64,000 bases of DNA, taken from Mycobacterium sp. UM_WGJ (GTDB lineage Bacteria; Actinomycetota; Actinomycetes; Mycobacteriales; Mycobacteriaceae). Shown in pieces: positions 6,681 to 15,776 of the stretch. The stretch's first letter is position 1. Each line of letters opens with the position of its first letter. The notes beneath the pieces are model-generated. The model made no database searches, had not been told where the DNA came from, and was given only the letters and a program-made list of their open reading frames with translations. A program made the position numbers and the translations under genes. The stretch is taken from NCBI RefSeq assembly GCF_000455125.1, contig NZ_AUWR01000047.1:1-64000 (forward strand). Direction: 5' to 3'.

Positions 6681-9559
6681 GCGACACCGACACCGTCACC
6701 CGTTCCCGCGTCGCGCAGTTCATCCACCGCGTACCGCTCCTGGTCGTGGTGGCGTGGCTGGCGCTCACCGTCGTCGTCAACGTCGTTGTGCCGCAGCTCG
6801 AAGAGGTCGGCAAGGCGCACTCGGTGTCATTGGCGGCCAAGGACGCCCAGTCCTACCAGGCGATCAAGAAACAGGGCGCCAACTTCGAGCAGTTCGACTC
6901 CGACAGCATGGTGATGGTGCTGCTGGAGGGCGACGAACCGCTCGGCGACCAGGCGCGCACCTACTACCACGGCCTGGTGGAGAAGCTGCGGGCCGACACC
7001 GAGCACGTCGAGTACGTGCAGGACTTCTGGGGCGACCGGATCACCGCCGGTGGCGCCCAGAGCATGGACGACAAGGCCGCCTACGTGCAGCTGAACCTGG
7101 TCGGCGACCAGGGCACCACCACCGGCAAGGAGTCGGTGCAGTCGGTGCGCGACATCGTCGACGGCAGCACACCGCCGCCCGGGCTGCATGTCTATGTGAC
7201 CGGTCAGGCCGCGCTGACCATGGACATGAACGACGCCGGCGACGAGAGCATGCTCAAGATGACGGCGATCACCTTCGTGGTGATCACGGTCATGCTGCTG
7301 CTGATCTACCGGTCGATGACGACGGTGCTGCTGATCCTGTTCACCGTCTTCGTCGAGTTGGGTGCGGCGCGCGGGATCGTGGCCGTGCTGGGCCATTTCG
7401 AGATCATGGGGCTGTCCACGTTCGCGGTCAGCCTGTTGACCTCGCTGGCGATCGCGGCCGGTACCGACTACGCGATATTTTTCATCGGCCGCTATCAGGA
7501 GGCCAGGGCGGCGGGTCAAGACCGCGTCACCGCGTATTTCACCACCTACCACAGTGTTTCGCACGTGGTGCTGGGCTCGGGTTTGACCATCGCCGGCGCC
7601 ACGTTCTGCCTGAAGTTCACCCGGCTGCCCTATTTCGCCTCCATGGGGGTGCCGTGTGCGGTCGGCATGCTGGTCGTGGTCGCCGCGGCGATGACGATCA
7701 CCCCCGCGGTTCTGCTGCTGGGCACGCGATTCGGCCTGCTGGAGTCCAAGCGGAAACTCTCGGCGCGGGGCTGGCGCCGGATCGGGACCGCGATCGTGCG
7801 CTGGCCGGGGCCGATCTTCGTGGTGACCATGATCGTCGCCCTGATCGGGATCGCCGTGTTGCCGTCGTACTCGGTGAACTACAATGACCAGTACTACATC
7901 CCCGACAGCCTGCCGTCGATTCAGGGCTATGAGGCGTCGTATCGGCACTTCTCCAAGGCCCGGATGAACCCGGACATCGTGCTCGTCGAGACCGATCAGG
8001 ATCTGCGGACGCCGGGCAACATGCTGGTACTGGATCGGATCGCGAAGAACATATTCCGTCTGGACGGAATCGACAAGGTACAGAGCATCACTCGGCCGCT
8101 AGGGGCGCCGATCGACCACAGCTCGGTGCCGTTTCAGCTGAGCATGCAGTCGGTGCCCATCACCGAGAACCTGGACTATCTCAAAGGCCGGATGGCCGAC
8201 ATGCTGCACATGACCGACCAGCTCGGTTCGATGATCGAGATCATGGAGCGCATGCAGGCCCTGATGTCGGAGCAGGCCGGCGTCACCCACGACATGGTGG
8301 GCCATACCACCGAGATGAAACAGGTCACCGACGAAATGCGGGACCACCTGGCTGATTTCGACGACTTCTGGCGTCCGATGCGCAACTACTTCTATTGGGA
8401 GCCGCACTGCTCGGGCATCCCGATGTGCTGGTCGCTGCGGTCGATCTTCGACGGACTCGACGGGGTCGACAACCTCAGCGACAAGATGACCGCGATGCTG
8501 GGCGACCTGGAGCACATGGACACCCTGATGCCGCAGCTGGTGGCGCAGCTGCCGCCGATGATCGCCATCTCCAAGGACATTCGCGAGACGACGCTGACGA
8601 TGTACAGCACGTTCAACGGGATGATCAACCAGATGGCCCGGATGACCGACACCGCGACCGTCATGGGGCAGGCCTTCGATGCCGCCAAGAACGACGACTT
8701 CTTCTATCTGCCGCCGGAGGCCTTCGACAACGCCGACTTCCAGAAGGGCCTCAAGCTGATGGTCTCGCCGGACGGGAAGTCCGCGCAGATCATCGTCACC
8801 CACGAGGGCGACCCGGCGGGCAACGCGGCGCTCTCCAAGACGCAGGAGGAGCTGACCGCTGCCAAGGCGGCGATCAAGGGCACTCCGCTGCAGGGCGCCC
8901 GGGTCTACATCGGCGGCACGGCGGCGACCTATCACGACATCGGCGAGTTCTTGAGATACGACATGATGCTGGCGGTGATGGCGTCGCTGTGCCTGATCCT
9001 GATCATCATGCTGGTGCTGACCCGCAGCCTGGTGGCGGCCGCGGTGATCGTCGGAACCATAGCGGTCTCGCTGGGCTCGTCATTCGGGCTGTCGGTGCTG
9101 GTCTGGCAGCACATCCTCGGCCTGCAACTGCACTGGTTCGTGCTGCCGTTCACCGTGATCATCCTGTTGGCGGTGGGGTCGGACTACAACCTGCTGCTGG
9201 TGTCCCGCTTCAAGGAGGAACTCGGCGCCGGGATGAACACCGCGATCATCCGCGGCGTCGGGGGATCGGGCAGCGTGGCCACCCAGGCGGGCCTGGTGTT
9301 CGCGTTCACCATGGGCGCGATGATCAGCAGTGACCTGATCTCGATCGGTCAGTCCGGGACCGCGATCTGTCTGGGCCTGCTGTTCGACACCTTCATCATC
9401 CGGGCGTTCATGACGCCGTCGATCGCGGCGCTGCTGGGCCGCTGGTTCTGGTGGCCGATCAAGGTGCTGCCCACCTCGTCGCTCACCCGGCCCCGGCCCG
9501 TCACCGAGGACCCGGCGACTACCGAGATCCTGGTGGCGACCCCCGGAGCCCGTCGCTGA
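6677..9559 (+). CDS. MmpL-family RND transporter
   Basis: A 960-residue inner-membrane RND exporter of the MmpL class, which moves lipids, siderophores or drugs using proton motive force. The ATG at 6677 (MSDTDTV) overlaps the mmpS stop by 4 nt; a TTG at 6659 is a less likely start. Topology is classical: one N-terminal helix, a large periplasmic loop, a five-helix bundle containing GTDYAIFFIGRYQEA (proton-relay Asp-Tyr), a second large loop, and a second bundle containing GSDYNLLLVSRFKEE. The second loop (about residues 480-680) is rich in methionine and coiled-coil-like, as in MmpL4/5-type proteins. The cargo is unknown. Its 3' end overlaps the convergent DUF402 gene by 41 bp. Confidence 0.93.
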   Translation: MSDTDTVTRSRVAQFIHRVPLLVVVAWLALTVVVNVVVPQLEEVGKAHSVSLAAKDAQSYQAIKKQGANFEQFDSDSMVMVLLEGDEPLGDQARTYYHGLVEKLRADTEHVEYVQDFWGDRITAGGAQSMDDKAAYVQLNLVGDQGTTTGKESVQSVRDIVDGSTPPPGLHVYVTGQAALTMDMNDAGDESMLKMTAITFVVITVMLLLIYRSMTTVLLILFTVFVELGAARGIVAVLGHFEIMGLSTFAVSLLTSLAIAAGTDYAIFFIGRYQEARAAGQDRVTAYFTTYHSVSHVVLGSGLTIAGATFCLKFTRLPYFASMGVPCAVGMLVVVAAAMTITPAVLLLGTRFGLLESKRKLSARGWRRIGTAIVRWPGPIFVVTMIVALIGIAVLPSYSVNYNDQYYIPDSLPSIQGYEASYRHFSKARMNPDIVLVETDQDLRTPGNMLVLDRIAKNIFRLDGIDKVQSITRPLGAPIDHSSVPFQLSMQSVPITENLDYLKGRMADMLHMTDQLGSMIEIMERMQALMSEQAGVTHDMVGHTTEMKQVTDEMRDHLADFDDFWRPMRNYFYWEPHCSGIPMCWSLRSIFDGLDGVDNLSDKMTAMLGDLEHMDTLMPQLVAQLPPMIAISKDIRETTLTMYSTFNGMINQMARMTDTATVMGQAFDAAKNDDFFYLPPEAFDNADFQKGLKLMVSPDGKSAQIIVTHEGDPAGNAALSKTQEELTAAKAAIKGTPLQGARVYIGGTAATYHDIGEFLRYDMMLAVMASLCLILIIMLVLTRSLVAAAVIVGTIAVSLGSSFGLSVLVWQHILGLQLHWFVLPFTVIILLAVGSDYNLLLVSRFKEELGAGMNTAIIRGVGGSGSVATQAGLVFAFTMGAMISSDLISIGQSGTAICLGLLFDTFIIRAFMTPSIAALLGRWFWWPIKVLPTSSLTRPRPVTEDPATTEILVATPGARR

Positions 9560-10058
9560 CCGGCCAGGTCACCGGCATGCCCTGACTACTCAGCCATCGG
9601 TGCAGGTCGTAGCCGTTTCGGGCCAGACCGTCGACGGCGGCCACCGCACGCAGCACCGCGTGTTCGGCGTCGTGCCGGCTCAGCAGGCCCTCGGCGACGG
9701 CGGCCATCAGCTCGTCGGTGTCGGCGAGCTCGACGCCGGATGCGGTGCGGACCACCAGATCCAGGTAGTGGTCCCGGGAGTGCCAGCGCTCCGGTCCCGC
9801 GGTGTACTCGCCGACGTCGAGGTAGAAGTCCTGGTCGCGTTCATACCCCGGGCTGAAGTGGAAGACGGTCGCGCGCAGCCCCAGCGACGGCAGCAGCCAG
9901 GACTCCAGGTAGTGGAACTGGGCCCGGCCCGGGGTGGGGCGCGCCAGGTAGAGGCCCCACGGGTGCACCGTGTAGACGTCGACGTCGCGCACCACCCCTT
10001 TGGGGTCGGTATTGGTGTAGCCGCGCAGGTCGAAGGTCTCTTCCTTGGGTGGATGCAC
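9519..10058 (-). CDS. DUF402-domain protein (Rv1632c-like)
   Basis: A 179-residue cytoplasmic protein, conserved next to uvrB in mycobacteria as I recall. The GTG at 10058 ([11 protein letters not shown]) was chosen because residues further upstream are low-complexity and would run across the uvrB promoter. The domain shows the DUF402 pattern of aromatic and acidic residues: [36 protein letters not shown] and [16 protein letters not shown]. Relatives with this fold include nucleoside-diphosphate phosphatases (Ntdp/SC4828-like) with clustered acidic metal ligands, so a phosphatase activity is a reasonable inference. Confidence 0.8.
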   Translation of the reverse strand: MHPPKEETFDLRGYTNTDPKGVVRDVDVYTVHPWGLYLARPTPGRAQFHYLESWLLPSLGLRATVFHFSPGYERDQDFYLDVGEYTAGPERWHSRDHYLDLVVRTASGVELADTDELMAAVAEGLLSRHDAEHAVLRAVAAVDGLARNGYDLHRWLSSQGMPVTWPVSDGLRGSPPGSR

Positions 10059-10131
10059 CGCTGGCCGCCTCTCGCTGTCGGAGACCCAGCCTATGGCCCG
10101 GCTCCTCCTCATCGCGCTGGCGCGCTCTGCC

Positions 10132-10154
10132 TTGTCGCCGGGCGGGCCTACTCT
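10132..10154 (+). promoter_or_regulatory. RecA-independent DNA-damage promoter (PafBC-type) of uvrB
   Basis: TTGTCGCCG at 10132-10140, exactly 8 nt, then TACTCT at 10149-10154 match the published mycobacterial RecA-NDp layout TTGTCRGTG-N8-TAnnnT; the last bases of the first box are imperfect. The GTG of uvrB begins 7 nt later, so the transcript should be leaderless or nearly so. The same arrangement occurs in front of uvrA. Confidence 0.72.
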
Positions 10155-10161
10155 GGCTTTC

Positions 10162-12333
10162 GTGGCCTTCGCAACCGAACACCCTATCGTCGCGCATTCG
10201 GAGTACCGGCCCGCCGCAGACGCCGTGGAAGGCATCGTCCGCGCCGGCGGCCGGTTCGAGGTCGTCAGCGAGTTTCAGCCGGCCGGTGACCAGCCGGCCG
10301 CCATCGCCGACCTGGAACGCCGAATCACCTCGGGGGAGAAGGATGTGGTGCTGCTGGGCGCCACCGGCACCGGCAAGTCGGCCACCGCGGCCTGGCTGAT
10401 CGAACGGCTGCAGCGTCCCACCCTGGTGATGGCGCCGAACAAGACGCTGGCCGCGCAGCTGGCTAACGAGCTGCGAGAGATGTTGCCGCACAACGCCGTC
10501 GAGTACTTCGTTTCGTACTACGACTACTACCAGCCGGAAGCCTATATCGCCCAGACCGACACCTACATCGAGAAGGACAGCTCGATCAACGACGACGTCG
10601 AGCGGCTTCGCCACTCGGCCACCTCCAGCCTGCTGTCCCGGCGCGATGTCGTGGTGGTGGCCTCGGTGTCCTGCATCTACGGCCTGGGCACCCCGCAGTC
10701 CTACCTGGACCGCTCGGTGGAGCTGCAGGTCGGCGCGGAGGTGCCGCGCGACGGGCTGCTGCGGCTGCTGGTCGACGTGCAGTACACCCGCAATGACATG
10801 GCGTTCACCCGCGGTTCCTTCCGGGTGCGCGGCGATACCGTCGAGATCATCCCCTCCTATGAGGAGCTGGCGGTCCGCATCGAGTACTTCGGCGACGAGA
10901 TCGAAGCGCTGTACTACCTGCATCCGCTCACCGGAGACGTGGTGCGCAAGGTCGACTCGCTGCGCATCTTCCCGGCCACCCACTACGTCGCAGGCCCGGA
11001 ACGGATGACCCAGGCCATCTCCACCATCGAGGCGGAGCTGGCCGTCCGGCTCGAAGAGCTGGAGAGCCACGGAAAACTGCTGGAGGCCCAGCGGCTGCGG
11101 ATGCGCACCAACTACGACATCGAGATGATGCGCCAGGTCGGCTTCTGCTCGGGCATCGAGAACTATTCGCGCCACATCGACGGTCGCGGCGCCGGCACGC
11201 CCCCGGCCACCCTGCTCGACTACTTCCCCGAGGATTTCCTGCTCATCATCGACGAGTCGCATGTCACCGTGCCGCAGATCGGCGGTATGTACGAGGGCGA
11301 CATGTCGCGTAAGCGCAACCTGGTCGAATTCGGGTTCCGGTTGCCCTCGGCGTGCGACAACCGGCCGCTGACCTGGGAGGAGTTCGCCGACCGGATCGGC
11401 CAGACGGTGTACATGTCGGCCACCCCGGGGCCCTATGAACTCAGCCAGGCCGGCGGCGAGTTCGTCGAGCAGGTGATCCGCCCGACCGGCCTGGTGGACC
11501 CCAAGGTCGTGGTGAAGCCGACCAAGGGCCAGATCGACGATCTGATCGCCGAGATCCGGCAGCGCACCGAGGCCGACGAGCGGGTGCTGGTCACCACCCT
11601 GACCAAGAAGATGGCCGAAGACCTCACCGATTACCTGCTGGAGATGGGGATCCGGGTGCGCTACCTGCACTCCGAGGTCGACACGCTGCGGCGGGTGGAG
11701 CTGTTGCGGCAGCTGCGGCTCGGCGACTACGACGTGCTGATCGGCATCAACCTGCTGCGTGAGGGGCTGGACCTGCCCGAGGTGTCGCTGGTGTCGATCC
11801 TCGACGCCGACAAGGAGGGCTTCCTGCGCTCCACCCGCAGCCTGATCCAGACCATCGGTCGCGCCGCCCGCAACGTCTCGGGCGAAGTGCACATGTACGC
11901 CGACAAGATCACCGACTCGATGAGGGAGGCCATCGACGAAACCGAACGCCGCCGGGCCAAGCAGGTCGCCTACAACGAGGCCAACGGCATCGACCCCCAG
12001 CCGCTGCGCAAGAAGATCGCCGACATCCTCGACCAGGTCTACCGGGAGGTGGAGGACACCGAATCGATCGAGGTCGCCGGGTCGGGCCGTAACGCCTCAC
12101 GCGGGCGGCGCGCCCAGGGCGAGCCCGGCCGGGCAGTCAGCGCGGGGGTCTTCGAAGGCCGCGACACCAGCAACATGCCCCGGGCCGAACTGGCCGATCT
12201 GGTCAAGGACCTCACCGAGCAGATGATGAACGCGGCACGTGATCTGCAGTTCGAGCTGGCGGCCCGGATCCGCGACGAGATCGCCGACCTCAAGAAGGAA
12301 CTGCGGGGTATGGACGCGGCCGGCATCAAGTGA
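10162..12333 (+). CDS. uvrB: excinuclease ABC subunit B
   Basis: Damage-verification helicase-like subunit of nucleotide excision repair; 723 residues from the GTG at 10162 ([15 protein letters not shown], the mycobacterial N-terminus). Walker A is [10 protein letters not shown] near residue 65, followed by the DNA-clamping beta-hairpin ([11 protein letters not shown]...[16 protein letters not shown]). The DEAD-like segment is [15 protein letters not shown], helicase motif VI is QTIGRAARN, and the C-terminal UVR motif that binds UvrA/UvrC lies in the last 40 residues. Its promoter carries a damage-response element, and uvrA further along the window has the same element, so both should be co-induced. 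Confidence 0.98.
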   Translation: MAFATEHPIVAHSEYRPAADAVEGIVRAGGRFEVVSEFQPAGDQPAAIADLERRITSGEKDVVLLGATGTGKSATAAWLIERLQRPTLVMAPNKTLAAQLANELREMLPHNAVEYFVSYYDYYQPEAYIAQTDTYIEKDSSINDDVERLRHSATSSLLSRRDVVVVASVSCIYGLGTPQSYLDRSVELQVGAEVPRDGLLRLLVDVQYTRNDMAFTRGSFRVRGDTVEIIPSYEELAVRIEYFGDEIEALYYLHPLTGDVVRKVDSLRIFPATHYVAGPERMTQAISTIEAELAVRLEELESHGKLLEAQRLRMRTNYDIEMMRQVGFCSGIENYSRHIDGRGAGTPPATLLDYFPEDFLLIIDESHVTVPQIGGMYEGDMSRKRNLVEFGFRLPSACDNRPLTWEEFADRIGQTVYMSATPGPYELSQAGGEFVEQVIRPTGLVDPKVVVKPTKGQIDDLIAEIRQRTEADERVLVTTLTKKMAEDLTDYLLEMGIRVRYLHSEVDTLRRVELLRQLRLGDYDVLIGINLLREGLDLPEVSLVSILDADKEGFLRSTRSLIQTIGRAARNVSGEVHMYADKITDSMREAIDETERRRAKQVAYNEANGIDPQPLRKKIADILDQVYREVEDTESIEVAGSGRNASRGRRAQGEPGRAVSAGVFEGRDTSNMPRAELADLVKDLTEQMMNAARDLQFELAARIRDEIADLKKELRGMDAAGIK

Positions 12334-12392
12334 CGCGCCAGGCGGCCGGTCCATTTTCGCGTGGGATGGCGATCCGTGATTGACTGCAAGCG

Positions 12393-13832
12393 GTGGTGGA
12401 ACTGACGGAAGCAGCGGTGCATGACTCCGCTGTTAGTACTGGCAGCTGGCGTGAGCTGCTCGGTAGGCGCTACCTGGGCACCGCGGCCGTGCTGGCCGGC
12501 GGTGTGGCGCTGTACGCCACCAACGAGTTCCTGACGATCAGTCTGCTGCCCAACACCATCAAGGACATCGGCGGTGAGCGGTTCTACGCCTGGGTGACCA
12601 CCCTCTACCTGGTCGGTTCGGTGATCGCCGCGGCCGCCGCGAACGCGGTGCTGGTCCGGGTCGGTTCCCGCTCGGCCTACCTGATGGGTCTGCTGTCGTT
12701 CGGCCTGGGCACGGTGCTCTGTGCGCTGGCACCCGAGATGGAAATTCTGCTGGTCGGTCGCACTCTGCAGGGCATGGGCGGCGGCCTGTTGGCCGGGCTG
12801 GGGTGGGCGCTGATCAACGCAGTCCTGCCCAGCTGGCTGTGGACCCGGGCCTCGGGGCTGGTGTCCGCCATGTGGGGTGTCGGCACCCTGGTCGGACCGG
12901 CAGCCGGCGGCCTGTTCGCCCAGTTCGGCATCTGGCGGTGGGCCTTCGGTCTCATGGCGATTCTGACCGTGGTGATGGGCGTGGCGGTCAGTGTGGTGCT
13001 GCCCGCCGGGAGCAGCGGGTATCGCGGCGAACCCGTGCAGTTCCCGGTGCGGTCACTGCTGCTGCTGGGCGGCGCCGCGCTGGCGGTCAGCGTCGCGCAG
13101 CTTCCGCGCAGCCTGATCGGTGCGATGGGGCTGCTGCTGGTCGGGGCGGTCCTCCTGGTGGTGTTTCTGGTCGTGGACCGGCGTTCGTCGTCGGCGGTGC
13201 TGCCGTCCAGCGCTTTCCAGCCGGGCCGGGAGAAGTGGATCTACCTGACGCTGGGCCTGCTGATGGCCACCACCAAGGCCAACCTGTACATCCCGCTGCT
13301 CGGGCAGCGGCTGGCCCACCTGCCGCCGATGATGGCCGGCTTTCTGGGCGCCGCGCTGTCGACCGGTTGGACCATCAGCGAGATCGCCAGCGCGTCGGTG
13401 AGCAAGACGCGGGTGGTCATCGGCCTGGTGATCAGCGCGCCGCTGGTGATGTCGGCGGGTTTGTCGGTGGTCGCGTTCGCCCGGATGAGCAGTTACAACC
13501 CGACCGCGGTCGGCGCGATCTGGGCGCTGGCGCTGCTGGTCGTCGGCATCGGCGTCGGCGCCGGCTGGCCGCACCTGTCGGCGTGGGCCATGAGCTGCGT
13601 CGACGATCCGGCCGAGGGCGGGACCGCCGCCGCTGCCGTCAACACCGTCACGCTGATCGGCGGGGCGTTCGGCGCGGGCATCGCCGGCCTGGTGGTCAAC
13701 ACCGCGATGAGTACCGGTCAGCCCGCGGCTCGCTGGCTGTTCGCGATCTTCGCGGTGCTCGCCGCGCTGGGCTTCGTGGTCGCCTATCGGGCCAGCCGGG
13801 GCGCTGGGGAAGTCGTCGGCGGTACCGGCTGA
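12393..13832 (+). CDS. MFS transporter, drug-efflux type (Rv1634-like)
   Basis: A 479-residue major-facilitator protein with 14 predicted helices, orthologous by position and sequence to H37Rv Rv1634, which is annotated as a possible drug pump. The conserved stretches GGVALYATNEFLTISLLPNT in helix 1 and LAGRTLQG-type motif (here LLVGRTLQGMGGGLLAGLGWALIN) and MWGVGTLVGPAAGGLFAQ in helices 4-5 are characteristic of the DHA2-like group. The GTG at 12393 follows the uvrB stop by 59 nt. No cognate regulator is adjacent, and substrates cannot be read from the sequence. Confidence 0.88.
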   Translation: MVELTEAAVHDSAVSTGSWRELLGRRYLGTAAVLAGGVALYATNEFLTISLLPNTIKDIGGERFYAWVTTLYLVGSVIAAAAANAVLVRVGSRSAYLMGLLSFGLGTVLCALAPEMEILLVGRTLQGMGGGLLAGLGWALINAVLPSWLWTRASGLVSAMWGVGTLVGPAAGGLFAQFGIWRWAFGLMAILTVVMGVAVSVVLPAGSSGYRGEPVQFPVRSLLLLGGAALAVSVAQLPRSLIGAMGLLLVGAVLLVVFLVVDRRSSSAVLPSSAFQPGREKWIYLTLGLLMATTKANLYIPLLGQRLAHLPPMMAGFLGAALSTGWTISEIASASVSKTRVVIGLVISAPLVMSAGLSVVAFARMSSYNPTAVGAIWALALLVVGIGVGAGWPHLSAWAMSCVDDPAEGGTAAAAVNTVTLIGGAFGAGIAGLVVNTAMSTGQPAARWLFAIFAVLAALGFVVAYRASRGAGEVVGGTG

Positions 13833-13847
13833 GGCGGTGCGAGCCCC

Positions 13848-14915
13848 CTAACAGCGGACGGGGTGGGTGGGTGCGCTGAAGCGGCCGCGCAGGGCCAGCG
13901 CCGCGTAGACCAGACCGACCAGGACGGGCACTTCGATCAGGGGCCCGACAACCCCGGCCAGGGCTTGCCCACTGGCGGCGCCCCAGGTGGCGATCGCCAC
14001 CGCGATGGCCAGCTCGAAATTGTTGCCGGCCGCGGTGAACGCCAAGGTGGTCGTGCGCGCATAGCCCAGGCCCAGAGCGGCCCCGACCAGGTAGCCGCCG
14101 CCCCACATGATCGTGAAGTAGGCCAGTAGCGGAATCGCGATACGGACCACGTCGAGGGGGCGGTGGGTGATCTGATCGCCTTGTAGCGCGAAAAGGATGA
14201 CGATCGTGAAGAGCAGTCCGTAAAGCGCCCAGGGTCCGATCCGTGGCAGGAACCGGCTCTCATACCAGCCGCGGCCCTTGCTGCGTTCGGCCCAGCGGCG
14301 GGTCAGATACCCGGCGGCCAGCGGTATGCCGAGGAAGATCGCCACTGACTTGGCGATCTGCCATGGCGAGACTTCGATGCTGGTCTGCGGCAGTCCCAGC
14401 CAGCCCGGCAGCAGCGACAGGTAGAACCAGCCCAGCACCGCGAACATGACGACCTGGAAGACCGAGTTGAGCGCGACGAGGACGGCCGCGGCTTCGCGGT
14501 CCCCGCAGGCCAGGTCGTTCCAGATGATGACCATGGCGATACAGCGGGCCAAGCCGACCACAATGAGCCCGGTGCGGTATTCGGGCAGGTCGGCCAGCAG
14601 CAGCCAGGCCAGAGCGAACATCACGGCCGGGCCGGCAACCCAGTTGAGCAGCAGCGAGCTGATCAGCAGTCGCCGATCCGAGGTGACGGTGTCGAGCCGG
14701 TCATAGCGGACCTTGGCCAGCACGGGATACATCATGATCAGCAGTCCGGCGGCGATCGGCAGCGAGATCCCGTCGATCTGCACCGCGCTGAGGCCGTCGC
14801 CCAGACCCGGGATCATCCGTCCCAGAGCCAGGCCGGCGGCCATGGCCAGTCCGATCCAGACCGGCAGCAGTCGGTCCAGGGTGGACAGCCGGGTGGTGGT
14901 TGCGTCGTCGCCCAT
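13848..14915 (-). CDS. acr3: ACR3-family arsenite efflux transporter
   Basis: A 355-residue, ten-helix membrane antiporter that expels arsenite. The ACR3/BASS hallmarks are visible: LIMMYPVLAKVRY, GLARCIAMVIIWNDLACGDRE with the conserved cysteine of the ACR3 transport site, and FTAAGNNFELAIAVAIA. The ATG (14915) overlaps the stop of arsI by one base (TGATG), so translation is coupled and the two are one operon reading away from arsR. The third cysteine sits at the extreme C-terminus (PVRC). The gene converges on the MFS gene, with 15 bp between stops. Confidence 0.93.
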   Translation of the reverse strand: MGDDATTTRLSTLDRLLPVWIGLAMAAGLALGRMIPGLGDGLSAVQIDGISLPIAAGLLIMMYPVLAKVRYDRLDTVTSDRRLLISSLLLNWVAGPAVMFALAWLLLADLPEYRTGLIVVGLARCIAMVIIWNDLACGDREAAAVLVALNSVFQVVMFAVLGWFYLSLLPGWLGLPQTSIEVSPWQIAKSVAIFLGIPLAAGYLTRRWAERSKGRGWYESRFLPRIGPWALYGLLFTIVILFALQGDQITHRPLDVVRIAIPLLAYFTIMWGGGYLVGAALGLGYARTTTLAFTAAGNNFELAIAVAIATWGAASGQALAGVVGPLIEVPVLVGLVYAALALRGRFSAPTHPVRC

Positions 14916-15310
14916 CAGCAGCAGGAGGCCGGTGCTGCGGCGGACTCGGTATCGGCGATCTTGGTGTAGACCTCCCAGCGTTCCCGGTCTGGGCCGCTGA
15001 CCCAGACCTTGTCCTGCACGGCGTAACAGCAGGTGGTGTCCATTTCCGTCTCGGTCAACAGGCCCGCGTCGCTGAGCCGGGCGACTTCCTGGTGGACGAT
15101 CTCGCTCGAGGCCACCTCGACGCCGAGGTGGTTCAGTGTTCCGCCGTGGCCGGGGTTTTCCAGCAGGACCAGCTTCAGCGGCGGGTCGGCGATGGCGAAA
15201 TTGGCGTAGCCGGGCTTGACCTTGGCCGGCGCGGTGCCGAACAGCCGGGAATAGAACGTGATCGCGGCATCGAGGTTGTCGACGTTGAGTGCGAGTTGGA
15301 TGCGGGACAT
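14915..15310 (-). CDS. arsI: ArsI/CadI-family lyase (cadmium- and arsenic-induced glyoxalase-fold protein)
   Basis: A 131-residue vicinal-oxygen-chelate protein starting MSRIQLALNVDNL. ArsI uses Fe(II) and O2 to cleave the carbon-arsenic bond of trivalent organoarsenicals. The residues needed are present: the metal histidine in LNHLGVEV, the cysteine pair in TTCCYAVQDKVWV (substrate-binding thiols), and the glutamate in RWEVY. A further CC pair ends the protein (APASCC). Cadmium-induced CadI of M. tuberculosis is the closest relative I recall, so a response to cadmium is an alternative. Coupled to the efflux gene and divergent from arsR. Confidence 0.88.
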   Translation of the reverse strand: MSRIQLALNVDNLDAAITFYSRLFGTAPAKVKPGYANFAIADPPLKLVLLENPGHGGTLNHLGVEVASSEIVHQEVARLSDAGLLTETEMDTTCCYAVQDKVWVSGPDRERWEVYTKIADTESAAAPASCC

Positions 15311-15331
15311 GGCAGTCACCTTCAGCTGTGA

Positions 15332-15387
15332 GACATATGTCGAACTAGTGATGTGGCGTCAGCATGCCAACCTTTTCGATATATGTC
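15332..15387. promoter_or_regulatory. paired ArsR-type operators between arsI and arsR
   Basis: A perfect 10-bp palindrome GACATATGTC lies at 15332-15341 and a one-mismatch copy GATATATGTC at 15378-15387, with centres 46 bp apart in the 100-bp divergent intergenic region. Each is placed to cover one of the two promoters; CAGAAT ends 6 nt before the arsR ATG. Dyad ATA-rich sites are typical ArsR targets. Confidence 0.6.
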
Positions 15388-15410
15388 AATGAATGTGGCA
15401 GAATGAATCC

Positions 15411-15770
15411 ATGCCGAAAGCGTTGCCGGTAATCGACATGACCGCACCGGTGTGTTGCGCCCCGGTTGCCGCGGGCCCCATGACCGACGCCGATGCATTG
15501 CAGATCGCGTTGCGGCTCAAGGCGTTAGCGGACCCGGTACGGGTCAAGATCGTGTCGTATCTGTTCGGCTCGACCGCCGGAGAGCAGAACTCCGGCGACC
15601 TGGCCGCCGCGCTGGGCTTGAGCGAATCCACGGTCAGCCACCACTTGACGCAGCTGCGCAAGGCCGGTTTCGTGGCGTCAGACCGGCGGGGGATGAACAT
15701 GTTCCACCGCGTGCGTCCGGATGCTTTGCAGGCGGTGTGCGCGGCCCTGGACCCCAACTGCTGTACCTAG
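15411..15770 (+). CDS. arsR: ArsR-family metalloid-responsive repressor
   Basis: A 119-residue winged-helix repressor that would release its operators when trivalent arsenic binds. The recognition helix segment is SGDLAAALGLSESTVSHHLTQLRKAGFV. A cysteine pair falls at positions 15-16 (APVCCAPV) from the chosen ATG at 15411, the same positions as in Corynebacterium glutamicum ArsR1; that protein uses a third cysteine at 55, which is missing here, but another pair ends the protein (NCCT). So the metalloid site is of the N-terminal CC type, probably completed by other thiols. It controls the divergent arsI-acr3 operon. Confidence 0.9.
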   Translation: MPKALPVIDMTAPVCCAPVAAGPMTDADALQIALRLKALADPVRVKIVSYLFGSTAGEQNSGDLAAALGLSESTVSHHLTQLRKAGFVASDRRGMNMFHRVRPDALQAVCAALDPNCCT

Positions 15771-15776
15771 GGGTGT

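Noticed and set aside
10058-10161. LexA SOS box for uvrB
   Set aside because: No TCGAAC-N4-GTTCGA-like palindrome is present in the gap; the RecA-independent motif explains the promoter better.
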